Under the pieces are notes generated by a model. It worked only from the letters and a program-made list of their open reading frames with translations, made no database searches and had not been told where the DNA came from. 64,000 nt of DNA from an uncultured Veillonella sp. (lineage in GTDB: Bacteria; Bacillota; Negativicutes; Veillonellales; Veillonellaceae). Of this stretch, positions 49,398-58,507 are shown one piece after another (the stretch's first letter is position 1; every line of letters begins with the position of its first letter). The stretch spans positions 62,001 through 126,000 of the forward strand of contig UPXS01000004.1 of NCBI GenBank assembly GCA_900538355.1. The letters run 5' to 3'. Position numbers and translations under genes: made by a program.

Positions 49398-49916
49398 ATG
49401 GCAGAAATTGGCGTACTGGAAGGTTACAAACATAAAGAAGAAGTACCTGATGCAGAGTACATGAAATTAGACAACCAATTGAGCTTCCCACTTTATGTAG
49501 TGGCGAAGGAAATTGTTAATGCATATCGCAGTCACTTAGATCCGTTAAATTTGACATATACTCAATACATCGTAATGATGGCATTGTGGCAATATGGTGA
49601 TTTGTCCGTTAAAGAACTAGGTCAAGTATTGCGCCTTGATTCTGGTACATTAACACCACTTTTAAAGAAATTAGAAGCTAAAGCATTCTTAAAGCGTAAG
49701 CGTAGTCGTCAAGATGAACGTGTCGTTATGGTAACCCTTACTGATACTGGTAAAGCATTACGTGACGAAGCTGTTCATGTACCGCGCCGCTTGTCTGAAT
49801 CTGCAGGTCCGATTTTCGACGTAGAAGAAACGCGTCAATTGCGCATGTTGCTTAACAAATTATTAGACGCAATCGATAACGCTAATGCTAGAACAGCAGA
49901 GAAGCTTAAGCGCTAA
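49398..49916 (+). CDS. OhrR/MarR-family regulator without cysteine
   Basis: A 172-residue winged-helix regulator. It follows OhrR closely: KLDNQLSFPLYVVAKEIVNAYRSHLDPLNLTYTQYIVMMALW, LRLDSGTLTPLLKKLEAKAFLKRKRSRQDERVV. In OhrR the residue in the QLCF motif is the peroxide-sensing cysteine; here it is Ser (QLSF), and the protein has no cysteine at all. It therefore cannot sense peroxides by thiol oxidation, and a different signal is likely. GGAGG precedes the ATG. No ohr gene is adjacent. Confidence 0.88.
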   Translation: MAEIGVLEGYKHKEEVPDAEYMKLDNQLSFPLYVVAKEIVNAYRSHLDPLNLTYTQYIVMMALWQYGDLSVKELGQVLRLDSGTLTPLLKKLEAKAFLKRKRSRQDERVVMVTLTDTGKALRDEAVHVPRRLSESAGPIFDVEETRQLRMLLNKLLDAIDNANARTAEKLKR

Positions 49917-50077
49917 TGTAGTGTACTTTAGTAAGATCTCATATGCATACATTCTGTAATTTAATATATCTAATATTTTCATAAAATGTGATATACTATA
50001 CATATAACGTATTGTGCTGAGGTCATGTGAGAGTATGACCCGTTCGTGAGATGCCGTACAGGCAAAAGGAGAGCATT

Positions 50078-50476
50078 ATGAATAAAAATTTATTAGGCGC
50101 ATTTGTATTAGCCGGTACATTATTAGTTGGCGGTGTTGCTAATGCAGCAAACTGGAATGGTTTAGCTAACTATCCAGAGGTTCCAAACAGTGCCAATGGT
50201 TCTGAAACATATTTCTTTGATAAAGCATCCCAATTCAGTGGTATTGATAGTAGCCGTAACTATGTATTCGGTATCAATGTAGTGAACATGCATAACAACC
50301 AATATGGTGAAGCTACATTGTTCAAATACATTGTTCACCCAAGCTTGCATACTGTATATCGTTTCTCTCCAGATGGTCAAGCGTACCAAATCACTCCTGG
50401 TTCTAATGAATACAACATGTTCTTGGCTGCTTGGAAAGAAGTATACGGCACTGATTTCTCTTTCCCAGCTTTATAA
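50078..50476 (+). CDS. Small exported protein of unknown function
   Basis: A 132-residue protein with a signal peptide (MNKNLLGAFVLAGTLLVGGVANA) and a mature start ANWNGLANYPEVPNSANGSETYFF. The mature part ends in YNMFLAAWKEVYGTDFSF; this ending resembles the C-terminal YGVQFDD-type endings of the exported families A and B, so a distant relation is possible. AAAAGGAG precedes ATG 50078. Function is unknown. Confidence 0.72.
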   Translation: MNKNLLGAFVLAGTLLVGGVANAANWNGLANYPEVPNSANGSETYFFDKASQFSGIDSSRNYVFGINVVNMHNNQYGEATLFKYIVHPSLHTVYRFSPDGQAYQITPGSNEYNMFLAAWKEVYGTDFSFPAL

Positions 50477-50513
50477 TTTGATGGCGCAAGCCGTAATAAT
50501 TACATAACTATTG

Positions 50514-50550
50514 CTGGTGAAAGCTCCTTTGGGCTTTCACCAGTGTTGTT
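50514..50550 (+). terminator. Hairpin after the small exported protein gene
   Basis: CTGGTGAAAGC/GCTTTCACCAG stem with a short loop and TGTTGTTT tail; lies 15 bases before the ribosome site of the next gene. Confidence 0.65.
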
Positions 50551-50564
50551 TATGGAGGTTTCCT

Positions 50565-51335
50565 ATGTCTAAATCTGAATTTGCTCAAGCCTATACGGAG
50601 CGCATGTTCCCTGATATTGCAGCCCCTGCAGGTTATATTGACCCTGAGTTTGAAGTATTGTTTGATAATTTTGCCTTTGACGAAGTTATTACCGAAGAGG
50701 GTCGCAATGTGCCTGCCAAGGATCGTTTCTTGGCTATCCTTGCCACATTAGTGGGTGTATCTGCCGTCGATGAATATGCGTTGATGCTACCGGCAGCACT
50801 TAACTTTGGCTTGATTCCCGATGAAGTGATAGAGCTCCTTTATCAAGCTGTGCCATATCTTGGTATCGGTCGTGTGCGTCCATTCTTTAAGGTCACAAAT
50901 AAGATTTTTGACTATCGTGGGGAAACTGTTGTGGATCCAGCTCGCAGCACAATTACTAGTGAATCTCGCCTTGAAAAGGGTTTAGAGAAACAGGTTGAAA
51001 TCTTTGGTGAGGCTATCCGTAATTCTTACCAAGAAGGTCCTGAAGAGACACGTCACATCAATAAGTGGCTTGCTAATATGTTTGGTGACTACTACACTCG
51101 TAAAGGTTTAAGTGTGGCTCATCGTGAAATGATTACCTTCTGTTTCTTAGCGGCTCAAGGTGGCTGTGAACCTCAGCTCAAGGCTCACGTAGAAGGCAAC
51201 TTGAACGTAGGCAACAGTAAACAATATTTGATTAACATCGCCTCCCAATGCGTGCCGTACATCGGTTATCCTCGTACATTGAATGCCCTTCGTTGCATTC
51301 AAGATGGCTACACCGCATGGGAAGCTAAACAATAA
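50565..51335 (+). CDS. Carboxymuconolactone decarboxylase-family protein (tandem domains)
   Basis: A 256-residue protein with two CMD-like helical domains: near 45-105 (NVPAKDRFLAILATLVGVSAVDEY...LIPDEVIELLYQAVPYLGIGR) and near 160-250 (REMITFCFLAAQGGCEPQLKAHVEGNLNVGN). The family includes decarboxylases and AhpD-type peroxidases. The usual AhpD CxxC pair is not seen, only single cysteines, so peroxidase activity is doubtful. GGAGG supports ATG 50565. Confidence 0.8.
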   Translation: MSKSEFAQAYTERMFPDIAAPAGYIDPEFEVLFDNFAFDEVITEEGRNVPAKDRFLAILATLVGVSAVDEYALMLPAALNFGLIPDEVIELLYQAVPYLGIGRVRPFFKVTNKIFDYRGETVVDPARSTITSESRLEKGLEKQVEIFGEAIRNSYQEGPEETRHINKWLANMFGDYYTRKGLSVAHREMITFCFLAAQGGCEPQLKAHVEGNLNVGNSKQYLINIASQCVPYIGYPRTLNALRCIQDGYTAWEAKQ

Positions 51336-51344
51336 AGGAGTTTT

Positions 51345-51977
51345 ATGTTATTTTCTGGTATTAGTTTAACGATGATTTTAGCGTCCATACCAGCGCTTAT
51401 CATCGCGGCTGCAGGACATGAATTTGCTCATGCTAAGGTAGCTGATATGCTCGGTGATTCTACGCCGCGCTCTATGGGGCGATTGACATTGAATCCCGTG
51501 GCACATCTTGATTTAATTGGCTCTATAGCCTTTCTTGTTGGTGGATTTGGTTGGGCTAAGCCCGTAATGGTTAATCCATCTAATTTCCGTGATCCTCGTA
51601 CGGATTCTACTTTAGTTTCTATTGCGGGACCAGCATCTAATGTGTTGATGGCCTTTTTGGGCTATTTAGCCCTTCGTTTTCTTGAAAGTTATGGCTTGTT
51701 GACGAATGATTCATTAGAATTAATACTGACACTGATTGTCGTATATAATATCAATTTTGCTATTCTTAATATGATGCCAATACCACCACTAGATGGCAGT
51801 CGTATTATTACAAGTCTATTGCCTGGGAACTGGCAATTTACGTTGGAACGTTTAAGTTTTGTAAGTTTGATTTTGCTCATCTTAGTACTTAACACACCAA
51901 TTGCTAGTAAGATTTTCATTCCATTACAACAAACTATTTTGCAGTTGTTTGAGCGTATCGTAAGCGTTATTTTGTAA
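51345..51977 (+). CDS. M50-family membrane metalloprotease (site-2 protease type)
   Basis: A 210-residue membrane protein with the zinc motif HEFAH at 25-29 in the first helix and NMMPIPPLDGSRI near 140 that supplies the third ligand. Further features: GRLTLNPVAHLDLIGSIAFLVGGFGWAKPVMVNP and SIAGPASNVLMAFLG. There is no PDZ domain, as in the small group of M50 proteases. It cuts membrane-embedded substrates; the target is unknown. It starts 10 bases after the CMD gene. Confidence 0.88.
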   Translation: MLFSGISLTMILASIPALIIAAAGHEFAHAKVADMLGDSTPRSMGRLTLNPVAHLDLIGSIAFLVGGFGWAKPVMVNPSNFRDPRTDSTLVSIAGPASNVLMAFLGYLALRFLESYGLLTNDSLELILTLIVVYNINFAILNMMPIPPLDGSRIITSLLPGNWQFTLERLSFVSLILLILVLNTPIASKIFIPLQQTILQLFERIVSVIL

Positions 51978-52221
51978 GTGCTATACGGTAAGGACTTTAG
52001 TCCATCTTCCTCACTATATTAAAAACTATCGATATAGTTTCTAGAATATGATATACTAGACATAGAAATCGTAAATTTTCGATATATTAATGTTTCAGGT
52101 ATCGCTAGGCACGATTGATATAGCAATTTTATCTACTATATTGATATGTCTATGGATACATACATTGAAACTTTCAATTGATACAGATATAGATATTCAA
52201 GTGAATAGAAGAGGAATACAT

Positions 52222-52455
52222 ATGGATTTTGAAGAAAACCAAGTGCCAGAGGCAATTCTGGATAAGCTTACAAAGGTGTGTACATGCCGTAGCATTACAC
52301 GTAAAACGATTAAGGAAGCCATTTTGAATGGTGCTCATACATTTCCTGAGGTAAAAGAAGCAACACGTGCCGGCACAGGCGCTTGCGGTGGTAAAGGCTG
52401 TGGTCCTCGCATCGTTAAGCTCTTAGCTGAAATGAAAGAGCAAGGTAAAATTTAA
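52222..52455 (+). CDS. BFD-like [2Fe-2S]-binding domain protein
   Basis: A 77-residue protein with the BFD-type motif: CTCRSITRKTIKEAI near 22, then GTGACGGKGCGPRI near 52, giving four cysteines for a [2Fe-2S] cluster. Stand-alone BFD-like domains act in iron release from bacterioferritin or as electron-transfer partners. GAAGAGG supports ATG 52222; the frame is open for 44 codons upstream, with a hydrophobic stretch from an ATG at 52090, but no ribosome site is seen there. Confidence 0.8.
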   Translation: MDFEENQVPEAILDKLTKVCTCRSITRKTIKEAILNGAHTFPEVKEATRAGTGACGGKGCGPRIVKLLAEMKEQGKI

Positions 52456-52514
52456 AATTAAGCAAAAGTTAAGGCTAAGCAACAGTTAAGTGTAAGTTTG
52501 ACCTTAACTCATAT

Positions 52515-52577
52515 AAAGACTATTACTTCAAACCAATACGATATATATTCGTAGGTTTGGGGTAATAGTCTTTTTTG
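52515..52577 (+). terminator. Terminator after the BFD-like gene
   Basis: AAAGACTATTAC/GTAATAGTCTTT with an internal CAAACC/GGTTTG stem, then TTTTTT. Confidence 0.85.
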
Positions 52578-52672
52578 TGCTAACGATGTACGAGATGTAG
52601 GGGCCTTGTTGGGGTTGTCTTTATTATTTGATATACTATACATAATACTTTTTAGAGATTTTGGAGGTATAT

Positions 52673-53821
52673 ATGTTTCGACGTATCGTAGCAGCTATGA
52701 TGATCGGCGCGTTAGCGCTTACAACGGGTTGCGGTTTACATAATCCATTTACTTCTAAGGCTGAGCCTGTAACCTATGAGTCTGTGGCACAGAGCGAGCT
52801 TTCACCAGAGGAAAAGGTGGACAAATTAGTGGCTCATATGTCTGATGCAGACAAGGTGGGACAATTGTTGATGATTGGTATCCACGGCAAGACCTTGAAC
52901 GATGATGCGAAGTTTATGCTCAATGAGTACCGCGTGGGCGGCATTATCTTGTTTGACCGGAATATGGAGTCTAAAGATCAAGTGAAATCGCTGATTGCGG
53001 ACATTAATAAAACTGGTAAAAGCGCCGGTTTAACGCCATTATTCATCGGCATCGACCAAGAGGGCGGTGCCGTAGCGCGCATGGAGGATCAGCTCATCAA
53101 GGTCCCTCCTGCAGAAGAGTTAGGTAAGGAGCCTATTGAACAAGCGGTATCCTTGGCAAAACAATCTGGTACGGAACTAAAAGACCTGGGATTCAATATT
53201 AACTTTGCGCCTGTAGCGGACTTGGGCTTGACTTATGGCCGTTCCTTTAGTACAAATCCTGATGAGGTCGTACGCTATGCCAGTACAGTAGGCAAAGCCT
53301 ATGATGAGGCGGGTTTGTGGTATTCTTATAAACATTTCCCAGGCATTGGTAAAACAGACGTTGATTTACATGCTGATACCAGTGTTGTGCCCGTGTCTAA
53401 AGAGACTTTGTTGAATGAAGATACGAAGGTATTTGTAGACCTCATTAAGCAGTCTAAACCGAATACATATGCCATTATGGTGTCTCATGCGATGTACCCT
53501 CAAATCGATCCAGACCATCCATCTAGTCTGTCTAAAGCTATCATTACAGACTGGTTGCGCAAGGATATGGGCTATAACGGCGTTGTCGTAACGGACGATA
53601 TGGATATGGGCGCTCTTGCGAAACACTACACCTTCGGCGATATGGCAGTACAATCCATCCTTGCGGGCAGCGATATCCTGCTCGTATGTCACGAATACGA
53701 ACATATGCAAGAGGCTTATAATGGCCTGATGAAAGCCGTGAAAGACGGTCGTATCTCGAAAGAACGACTCGATGAATCTGTGAAACGAATTTTGCTTATG
53801 AAAATGAGCAGAGGACTGTAA
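52673..53821 (+). CDS. nagZ: Beta-N-acetylhexosaminidase lipoprotein (GH3, NagZ-type)
   Basis: A 382-residue glycoside hydrolase family 3 protein. It removes N-acetylglucosamine from peptidoglycan fragments. It has a lipoprotein signal with Cys20 (ALALTTGC), GIDQEGGAVARM near 130, NFAPVADL near 180, the KHFPG motif near 220 and VVVTDDMDMGAL near 305 (Asp nucleophile region). Unlike E. coli NagZ, it is lipid-anchored, so it acts outside the cytoplasm. GGAGG precedes ATG 52673 (a TTG at 52661 overlaps it). Confidence 0.9.
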   Translation: MFRRIVAAMMIGALALTTGCGLHNPFTSKAEPVTYESVAQSELSPEEKVDKLVAHMSDADKVGQLLMIGIHGKTLNDDAKFMLNEYRVGGIILFDRNMESKDQVKSLIADINKTGKSAGLTPLFIGIDQEGGAVARMEDQLIKVPPAEELGKEPIEQAVSLAKQSGTELKDLGFNINFAPVADLGLTYGRSFSTNPDEVVRYASTVGKAYDEAGLWYSYKHFPGIGKTDVDLHADTSVVPVSKETLLNEDTKVFVDLIKQSKPNTYAIMVSHAMYPQIDPDHPSSLSKAIITDWLRKDMGYNGVVVTDDMDMGALAKHYTFGDMAVQSILAGSDILLVCHEYEHMQEAYNGLMKAVKDGRISKERLDESVKRILLMKMSRGL

Positions 53822-53943
53822 GATAGAGATATATTTATAGTCTATACTGCGGTAAGTTTGCTCTGTAAGGCTTGATACATTTATACTCTACATTCTGTAT
53901 AAAAATATATAGTGTATACATAACACAGCTTCAAGGATTTTAA

Positions 53944-53994
53944 TAAACCGATAGAGAATTACTTAGTATAGTTATTCTCGATCGGTTTATTTTT
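53944..53994. terminator. Terminator before the fucO-like gene
   Basis: AAACCGATAGAGAAT/ATTCTCGATCGGTTTATTTTTT stem; it ends the nagZ transcript. Confidence 0.8.
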
Positions 53995-54016
53995 TATTCG
54001 TTAGGAGTGATTGTAT

Positions 54017-55168
54017 ATGGCTCGGAGAATTATGTTGAACGGTACGTCCTATTTTGGACAAGGGGCGATTCAGGAGATTGTGAACGAAATTAAGAATCGC
54101 CATTTTAAAAAAGTCCTCGTTACGTCTACACCTGATCTATTTGAGTTTAAGGTGGCTACAAAGGTAACAGATCTACTTGATGCGGCAGGCATTGCTTACG
54201 ATGTATATGACAATATTAAGCCAAATCCAACCATTGAAAACGTAACATCTGGTGTAGCTGCTTGTAAGGCGGCAGGTGCTGAAGCTATCGTTGCTGTAGG
54301 TGGTGGCAGCGCTATCGATACAAGTAAGGCTATTGCTACGATTGTGACGAACCCTGAGTTCAGCGATGTACGTAGTCTAGAAGGAGTGGCACCTACGAAA
54401 CATCCATGCTTGCCAATTATCGCGGTGTCTACTACATCTGGTACGGCCGCAGAGGTTACTATTAACTACGTTATTACAGATGTTGAAAAGAACCGTAAAT
54501 TCGTTTGTGTTGATCCTCATGACATCCCAATCGTAGCCATCGTGGATCCTGATATGTCCGCATCGATGCCAACTGGTCTTTGCGCATCTACCGGCATGGA
54601 TGCCCTCGTTCATGCCGTAGAAGGTTACATTACTAAAGGTGCGTGGGAACTCACTGATATGCTTCATTTGAAAGCTATTGAAATTATCGGTCGTTCCTTG
54701 CGTAGCGCCGTAGCTGGTGACTTCGCAGGTCGTGAAGCTATGTCCCTTGGTCAATATATTGCAGGTATGGGTTTCTCCAACGTAGGCCTTGGTATTGTTC
54801 ACTCTATGGCGCATCCATTGAGCGCTGTGTACGATATCCCTCATGGTAAAGCGTGCGCTATGCTTTTAACAGCAGTCTTGAAATTCAATGCTCTTGCAAC
54901 AGGCGAAAAATATCGTGAAATTGCTCGCGTTATGGGCGTTCCTGATGTAGACGGAATGGATCAAGAAACATATCGTCAAGCAGCCATCGATGTAATCCAA
55001 AAACTAGCTGATGATGTAGGCATTCCTAAATCCCTTAGCGAAGCTGGCGTAAAACGGGAAGACATTCCATTCCTCGCTGTATCTGCTTTCAACGATGCAT
55101 GTACACCTGGTAACCCAAGAGATGCATCTATGGAAGAAATCATCGGTATCTATGAATCCATATTCTAA
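54017..55168 (+). CDS. fucO: Iron-containing alcohol dehydrogenase, lactaldehyde reductase-like
   Basis: A 383-residue group III alcohol dehydrogenase of the length and layout of FucO (lactaldehyde:1,2-propanediol oxidoreductase). NAD-binding GGGSAIDTSKAIA near 98, STTSGTAAEVT near 140, and Fe ligands in DALVHAVEGY (Asp195 and His199 region), HSMAHPLSAVYDIPHGKACA near 263. It reduces lactaldehyde or a similar aldehyde in the cytoplasm. AGGAG supports ATG 54017. No other fucose or rhamnose genes are nearby, so the physiological substrate is uncertain. Confidence 0.85.
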   Translation: MARRIMLNGTSYFGQGAIQEIVNEIKNRHFKKVLVTSTPDLFEFKVATKVTDLLDAAGIAYDVYDNIKPNPTIENVTSGVAACKAAGAEAIVAVGGGSAIDTSKAIATIVTNPEFSDVRSLEGVAPTKHPCLPIIAVSTTSGTAAEVTINYVITDVEKNRKFVCVDPHDIPIVAIVDPDMSASMPTGLCASTGMDALVHAVEGYITKGAWELTDMLHLKAIEIIGRSLRSAVAGDFAGREAMSLGQYIAGMGFSNVGLGIVHSMAHPLSAVYDIPHGKACAMLLTAVLKFNALATGEKYREIARVMGVPDVDGMDQETYRQAAIDVIQKLADDVGIPKSLSEAGVKREDIPFLAVSAFNDACTPGNPRDASMEEIIGIYESIF

Positions 55169-55626
55169 GGAATTTTAGAATTTGATAGCATATAGTGTTT
55201 CATGATGTATAGGATTTAATACTATACTATGGTATCAATATTTAGACTAGTCTAAATATTTTGCTAGTCTAAATAATCTAATAGTCTAAATGATGCCTAG
55301 CTCTATCCCTAAGAACTTTACATCTTTAGAATCTTTACATATTTCAGATGCCTCCGAATATGTAAAGAAAATACATTTACACACTTGCTTAACAAAACTA
55401 GCCATCTCGTTCTAGAGGTGGCTAGCTTTGCGTTTGAAGTCCTATGGAATGTCTTATGACTCGAAATTTTAATTTCGCATTTAGTGAGATAGCTGTTTGA
55501 TACGTAATCCTTTCTTGAAAATGGTGGTTTACATAAGTATACTAAGGATATGAATACATAGTTCGGTTGTATATATATATATTATTAGATAATACGTCAG
55601 ATTTGGTCATTGCTAAGGAGGATGTT
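55169..55626. other. Non-coding stretch between fucO-like and ClC genes
   Basis: No gene seen. It holds a perfect 24-bp palindrome at 55237-55260 (arms AATATTTAGACT) followed by two further direct TAGTCTAAAT units, a TCTTTACATATT/AATATGTAAAGA hairpin (55332-55369) and a CTAGCCATCT/AGGTGGCTAG hairpin (55398-55428) with CTTTGCGTTT tail, which may terminate transcription. Confidence 0.5.
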
Positions 55627-57177
55627 ATGAAGCTATGGAAATTTAATAAGCGCAGTTCTACCTTAGCAGATATGTCCATGAATCGTATGCTGTTGACGGA
55701 GCTCATTGCAAAGGGCGCTCTTGTAGGTGTGATTGCAGGTTTTTGTGGTGCTACATACCGTTATTTAATCCTTGAGTCAGAGCATATTCGTTGGCATTTG
55801 ATGGATGGTATTACTCTGGAATGGGCCATAGGCTGGCTTGTGATGATGGTTATCTTTGCTTTTATCGTAGATCGCTTGCTTGTATGGGCTCCATTGTCTG
55901 GTGGTTCTGGTATTCCTCAAATCGAAGGGGAAATGCTAGGGCTCTTTGATATGAAGCCGTATCGGACTTTAGCTTCCAAGATGATTGGTGGTGTATTAAC
56001 TGGGTTTGCCGGATTTTCTGTAGGTCGTGAAGGTCCAGCCGTACAAATTGGTGGCTCTGCCGGTAAGATCGTGTCCTATTGGATGAATTCAGGACTGCGT
56101 GAGCAGCGTATCTTAACCTCTGCTGGTGCAGGGGCAGGCTTAACGGCCGCCTTTAGTGCGCCTGTATCGGGGGCGATGTTCGTCTTTGAAGAGGTCCATA
56201 AAAGCTTTTATCCGTACCTCGTTGTGCCTACCTTCGTAGCTACATTGATTTCTAACTATATTACGGTTAGTATCTTCGGCCTAGAACCGGCCCTTGGATT
56301 TTCGGTAACCTCCGGTATCCCTCTTGAGTACTTCCCAGTCCTTCTTATGGTTGGCGTTATCATGGGGCTCTGTGGGGTACTCTTCTGCCGCATGATTTTC
56401 GCATTTAAGAAATTCTTTGACTGGCTTAAATGTTCTCGATTCTTGAAATTAGCCCTTACCTTTGTGACTGTGGCTGTCATCGGCTATGACTCGCAGCTTC
56501 TCTTGGGCGGTGGCAATGATCTTGTGGGGCAGCTAGCCTTTCAATCTCATGGCGTATTGCTCTTAGGGGGTATTGTTCTAGGAAAGATTTTGCTTACTAC
56601 CTTCTGCTATGGCAGTGGTGCGCAAGGCGGTATATTCTTGCCTATGCTCGTTATAGGTGCTTCAGCAGGTGCCTTTTGTGAAAGCTTACTTTCATCAGTG
56701 GGTATCATCGCTCCTGATTTTGTACCGCAATTCGTTATTTGCGCCATGGGTGGTATGTTAGCGGCGGCGATGCGGACCCCGATTTTGGCGATTTTGCTCG
56801 TCCTTGAAATGACGAATAGCTTCTCCAACATTTACGCCATCGGTACCGTTACCATCGTGGCCTACCTTGTGGCAGAGCTGTTAAAAGAACCACCTATTTA
56901 CGATTCCTTACTACAAGCTATGAGTGGGCAAAACAATTTAGAATCTGTACAAACCTTCTTCCAAACAAAGGTGCCTGTAGTAGCGAATTATACAGATGTA
57001 CAATTACAAGATTTGGCCTTGCCAGATGGTACATTAATTGTAAGTATTCGTCGCAATGGAACATACATTGTGCCGTTAGGGGATGTAAAACTTGAACCAG
57101 GTGACGAACTACAAGTCTCTTGTGAACGAGGACGATTAAAAGCAGCGAAAGAATTTTTCCAATCGAATCAGATATAG
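55627..57177 (+). CDS. ClC-family chloride channel/transporter with C-terminal RCK-C domain
   Basis: A 516-residue membrane protein. The ClC ion-path motifs are present: GSGIPQ at 93-98, GREGPAVQIG near 135 (gating Glu) and a GSGAQGGIFLPMLVIGA segment near 330. The C-terminal 75 residues (LQDLALPDGTLIVSIRRNGTYIVPLGDVKLEPGDELQVSC) form a TrkA-C/RCK-C domain that binds a regulatory ligand. It moves chloride or fluoride; the selectivity cannot be told. AAGGAGG precedes ATG 55627. Confidence 0.9.
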   Translation: MKLWKFNKRSSTLADMSMNRMLLTELIAKGALVGVIAGFCGATYRYLILESEHIRWHLMDGITLEWAIGWLVMMVIFAFIVDRLLVWAPLSGGSGIPQIEGEMLGLFDMKPYRTLASKMIGGVLTGFAGFSVGREGPAVQIGGSAGKIVSYWMNSGLREQRILTSAGAGAGLTAAFSAPVSGAMFVFEEVHKSFYPYLVVPTFVATLISNYITVSIFGLEPALGFSVTSGIPLEYFPVLLMVGVIMGLCGVLFCRMIFAFKKFFDWLKCSRFLKLALTFVTVAVIGYDSQLLLGGGNDLVGQLAFQSHGVLLLGGIVLGKILLTTFCYGSGAQGGIFLPMLVIGASAGAFCESLLSSVGIIAPDFVPQFVICAMGGMLAAAMRTPILAILLVLEMTNSFSNIYAIGTVTIVAYLVAELLKEPPIYDSLLQAMSGQNNLESVQTFFQTKVPVVANYTDVQLQDLALPDGTLIVSIRRNGTYIVPLGDVKLEPGDELQVSCERGRLKAAKEFFQSNQI

Positions 57178-57217
57178 CAAAGAGCTTTTTCCAATCTAAG
57201 TAAAGGGAGGCCCCATT

Positions 57218-58012
57218 ATGTTGGATAATATTATAGTATTTTATATCTTCTTTACTATAGTTGGCTTTTTAGCCGCTATGCTTGGCACCATCATTGGTGC
57301 CGGAGGGGGCCTTGTATTTGTACCTCTCTTTATGTACTGGTTCCCTGAGTGGTCTCCGTCCATGATTGTAGGGACATCGCTATTTTCTGTTATGTGTAAC
57401 GCCATTTCTGGGTCCATTGCCTATATTAAACAGAAAAAGGTACTCATTAGCGCGGCTATTGTATTTAGTTTAGCGACTTTACCAGGTGCTATCTTAGGTG
57501 CTCAAATGTCTGGTTGGTTCTCTGGTAAAGGCTTTATGTTTGCCTTTGGGTGCTTTATGCTCTGTGCTTCTGGTTTGATTGGGTTTAAGAATTTCCGCAA
57601 AGGGGAGCGGAAGGAAGAAAGCCTTACCCTTGATCAGCTAACCTATAGCAAGCCTATCGGTATTGGTATTAGCTTCTTTGTAGGCTTTATCTCCAGTATC
57701 TTTGGTATCGGTGGTGGTCTTATCCATGTGCCTGCCTTGATCTATCTCATGGGCTTCCCAACCCATATGGCTACAGCTACGAGCCAATCCATCCTTGCTG
57801 TATCTACAACGATAGGTGTTATAACACATTTAATCGAAAATCATATTGTATTTAGTATTGCTATCCCTACGAGTATTGGTGCTATCTTTGGTGCTCAAGC
57901 AGGGGCGCGCATTGCTAAACGTTTGAAAGCAAAATCCATCCTTGCCCTTATGAGTGTTGCCGTCTTTGCGTTGGCAGTACGTCTTATTCTTAAATCTGGT
58001 ATTCTTGGATAA
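57218..58012 (+). CDS. TauE/SafE-family (TSUP) membrane permease
   Basis: A 264-residue membrane protein with about eight helices. Two homologous halves contain GTIIGAGGGLVFVPLF near 22 and SSIFGIGGGLIHVPALIYL near 165, the TSUP signature. The family exports or imports sulfur compounds and organic anions; the substrate is unknown. AGGGAGG precedes the ATG. It follows the ClC gene by 40 bases and may share its transcript. Confidence 0.88.
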   Translation: MLDNIIVFYIFFTIVGFLAAMLGTIIGAGGGLVFVPLFMYWFPEWSPSMIVGTSLFSVMCNAISGSIAYIKQKKVLISAAIVFSLATLPGAILGAQMSGWFSGKGFMFAFGCFMLCASGLIGFKNFRKGERKEESLTLDQLTYSKPIGIGISFFVGFISSIFGIGGGLIHVPALIYLMGFPTHMATATSQSILAVSTTIGVITHLIENHIVFSIAIPTSIGAIFGAQAGARIAKRLKAKSILALMSVAVFALAVRLILKSGILG

Positions 58013-58016
58013 TATA

Positions 58017-58063
58017 AGCCCTCTAGTGGTTGCTCGACAGAGTTATCACTAGAGGGCTTTTTA
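58017..58063 (+). terminator. Terminator after the TSUP permease gene
   Basis: AAGCCCTCTAGTG/CACTAGAGGGCTT stem, then TTTATA. Confidence 0.8.
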
Positions 58064-58507
58064 TATGTAAAGAAACTATGAATAGGCATATTAGGTGGGT
58101 AATATAAAAAGGTATGAGTAAAAGTCATAGTTAAATATAAATGAGAACGAGAAAACTAAAATAAATAAATTATACTTAATTTATGCATAATTTTTGCAAA
58201 CTATTTCCTATAGAATTATATGCAGGGTAACTCATGTTTTATGGGATGTTTAGTACTCATTTGTTATGGCGTTATGAATATGCTTAGTAAATAAAATAGT
58301 TTTAATATAACATATGAAAAGATGAGTACATGATAATGCTATTGAGATGCACTTTCAACTAAAGAAATAAAAACACAGTGCATATCGAGAATTGTTAGGA
58401 GACATATAATTTATGCATAATTATAGTAGTGAGAATGAGAACGGCGTATACTAAATATAAGACATTATTAAGATATATTCCTTAAGAGAGGATAGGAGGA
58501 AATATAA
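58064..58507. promoter_or_regulatory. Long regulatory region before the FAD/Fe-S oxidase gene
   Basis: No gene seen. The palindromic block AATTTATGCATAATT occurs twice (58178-58192 and 58408-58422), and GAGAATGAGAACG-like blocks occur at 58141 and 58431. Together they look like paired operator sites for a regulator of the downstream oxidase. Confidence 0.45.

Noticed and set aside
52090..52221. N-terminal membrane extension of the BFD-like protein
   Set aside because: The frame is open and hydrophobic, but no ribosome site supports ATG 52090, while GAAGAGG supports ATG 52222 and the domain is complete from there.
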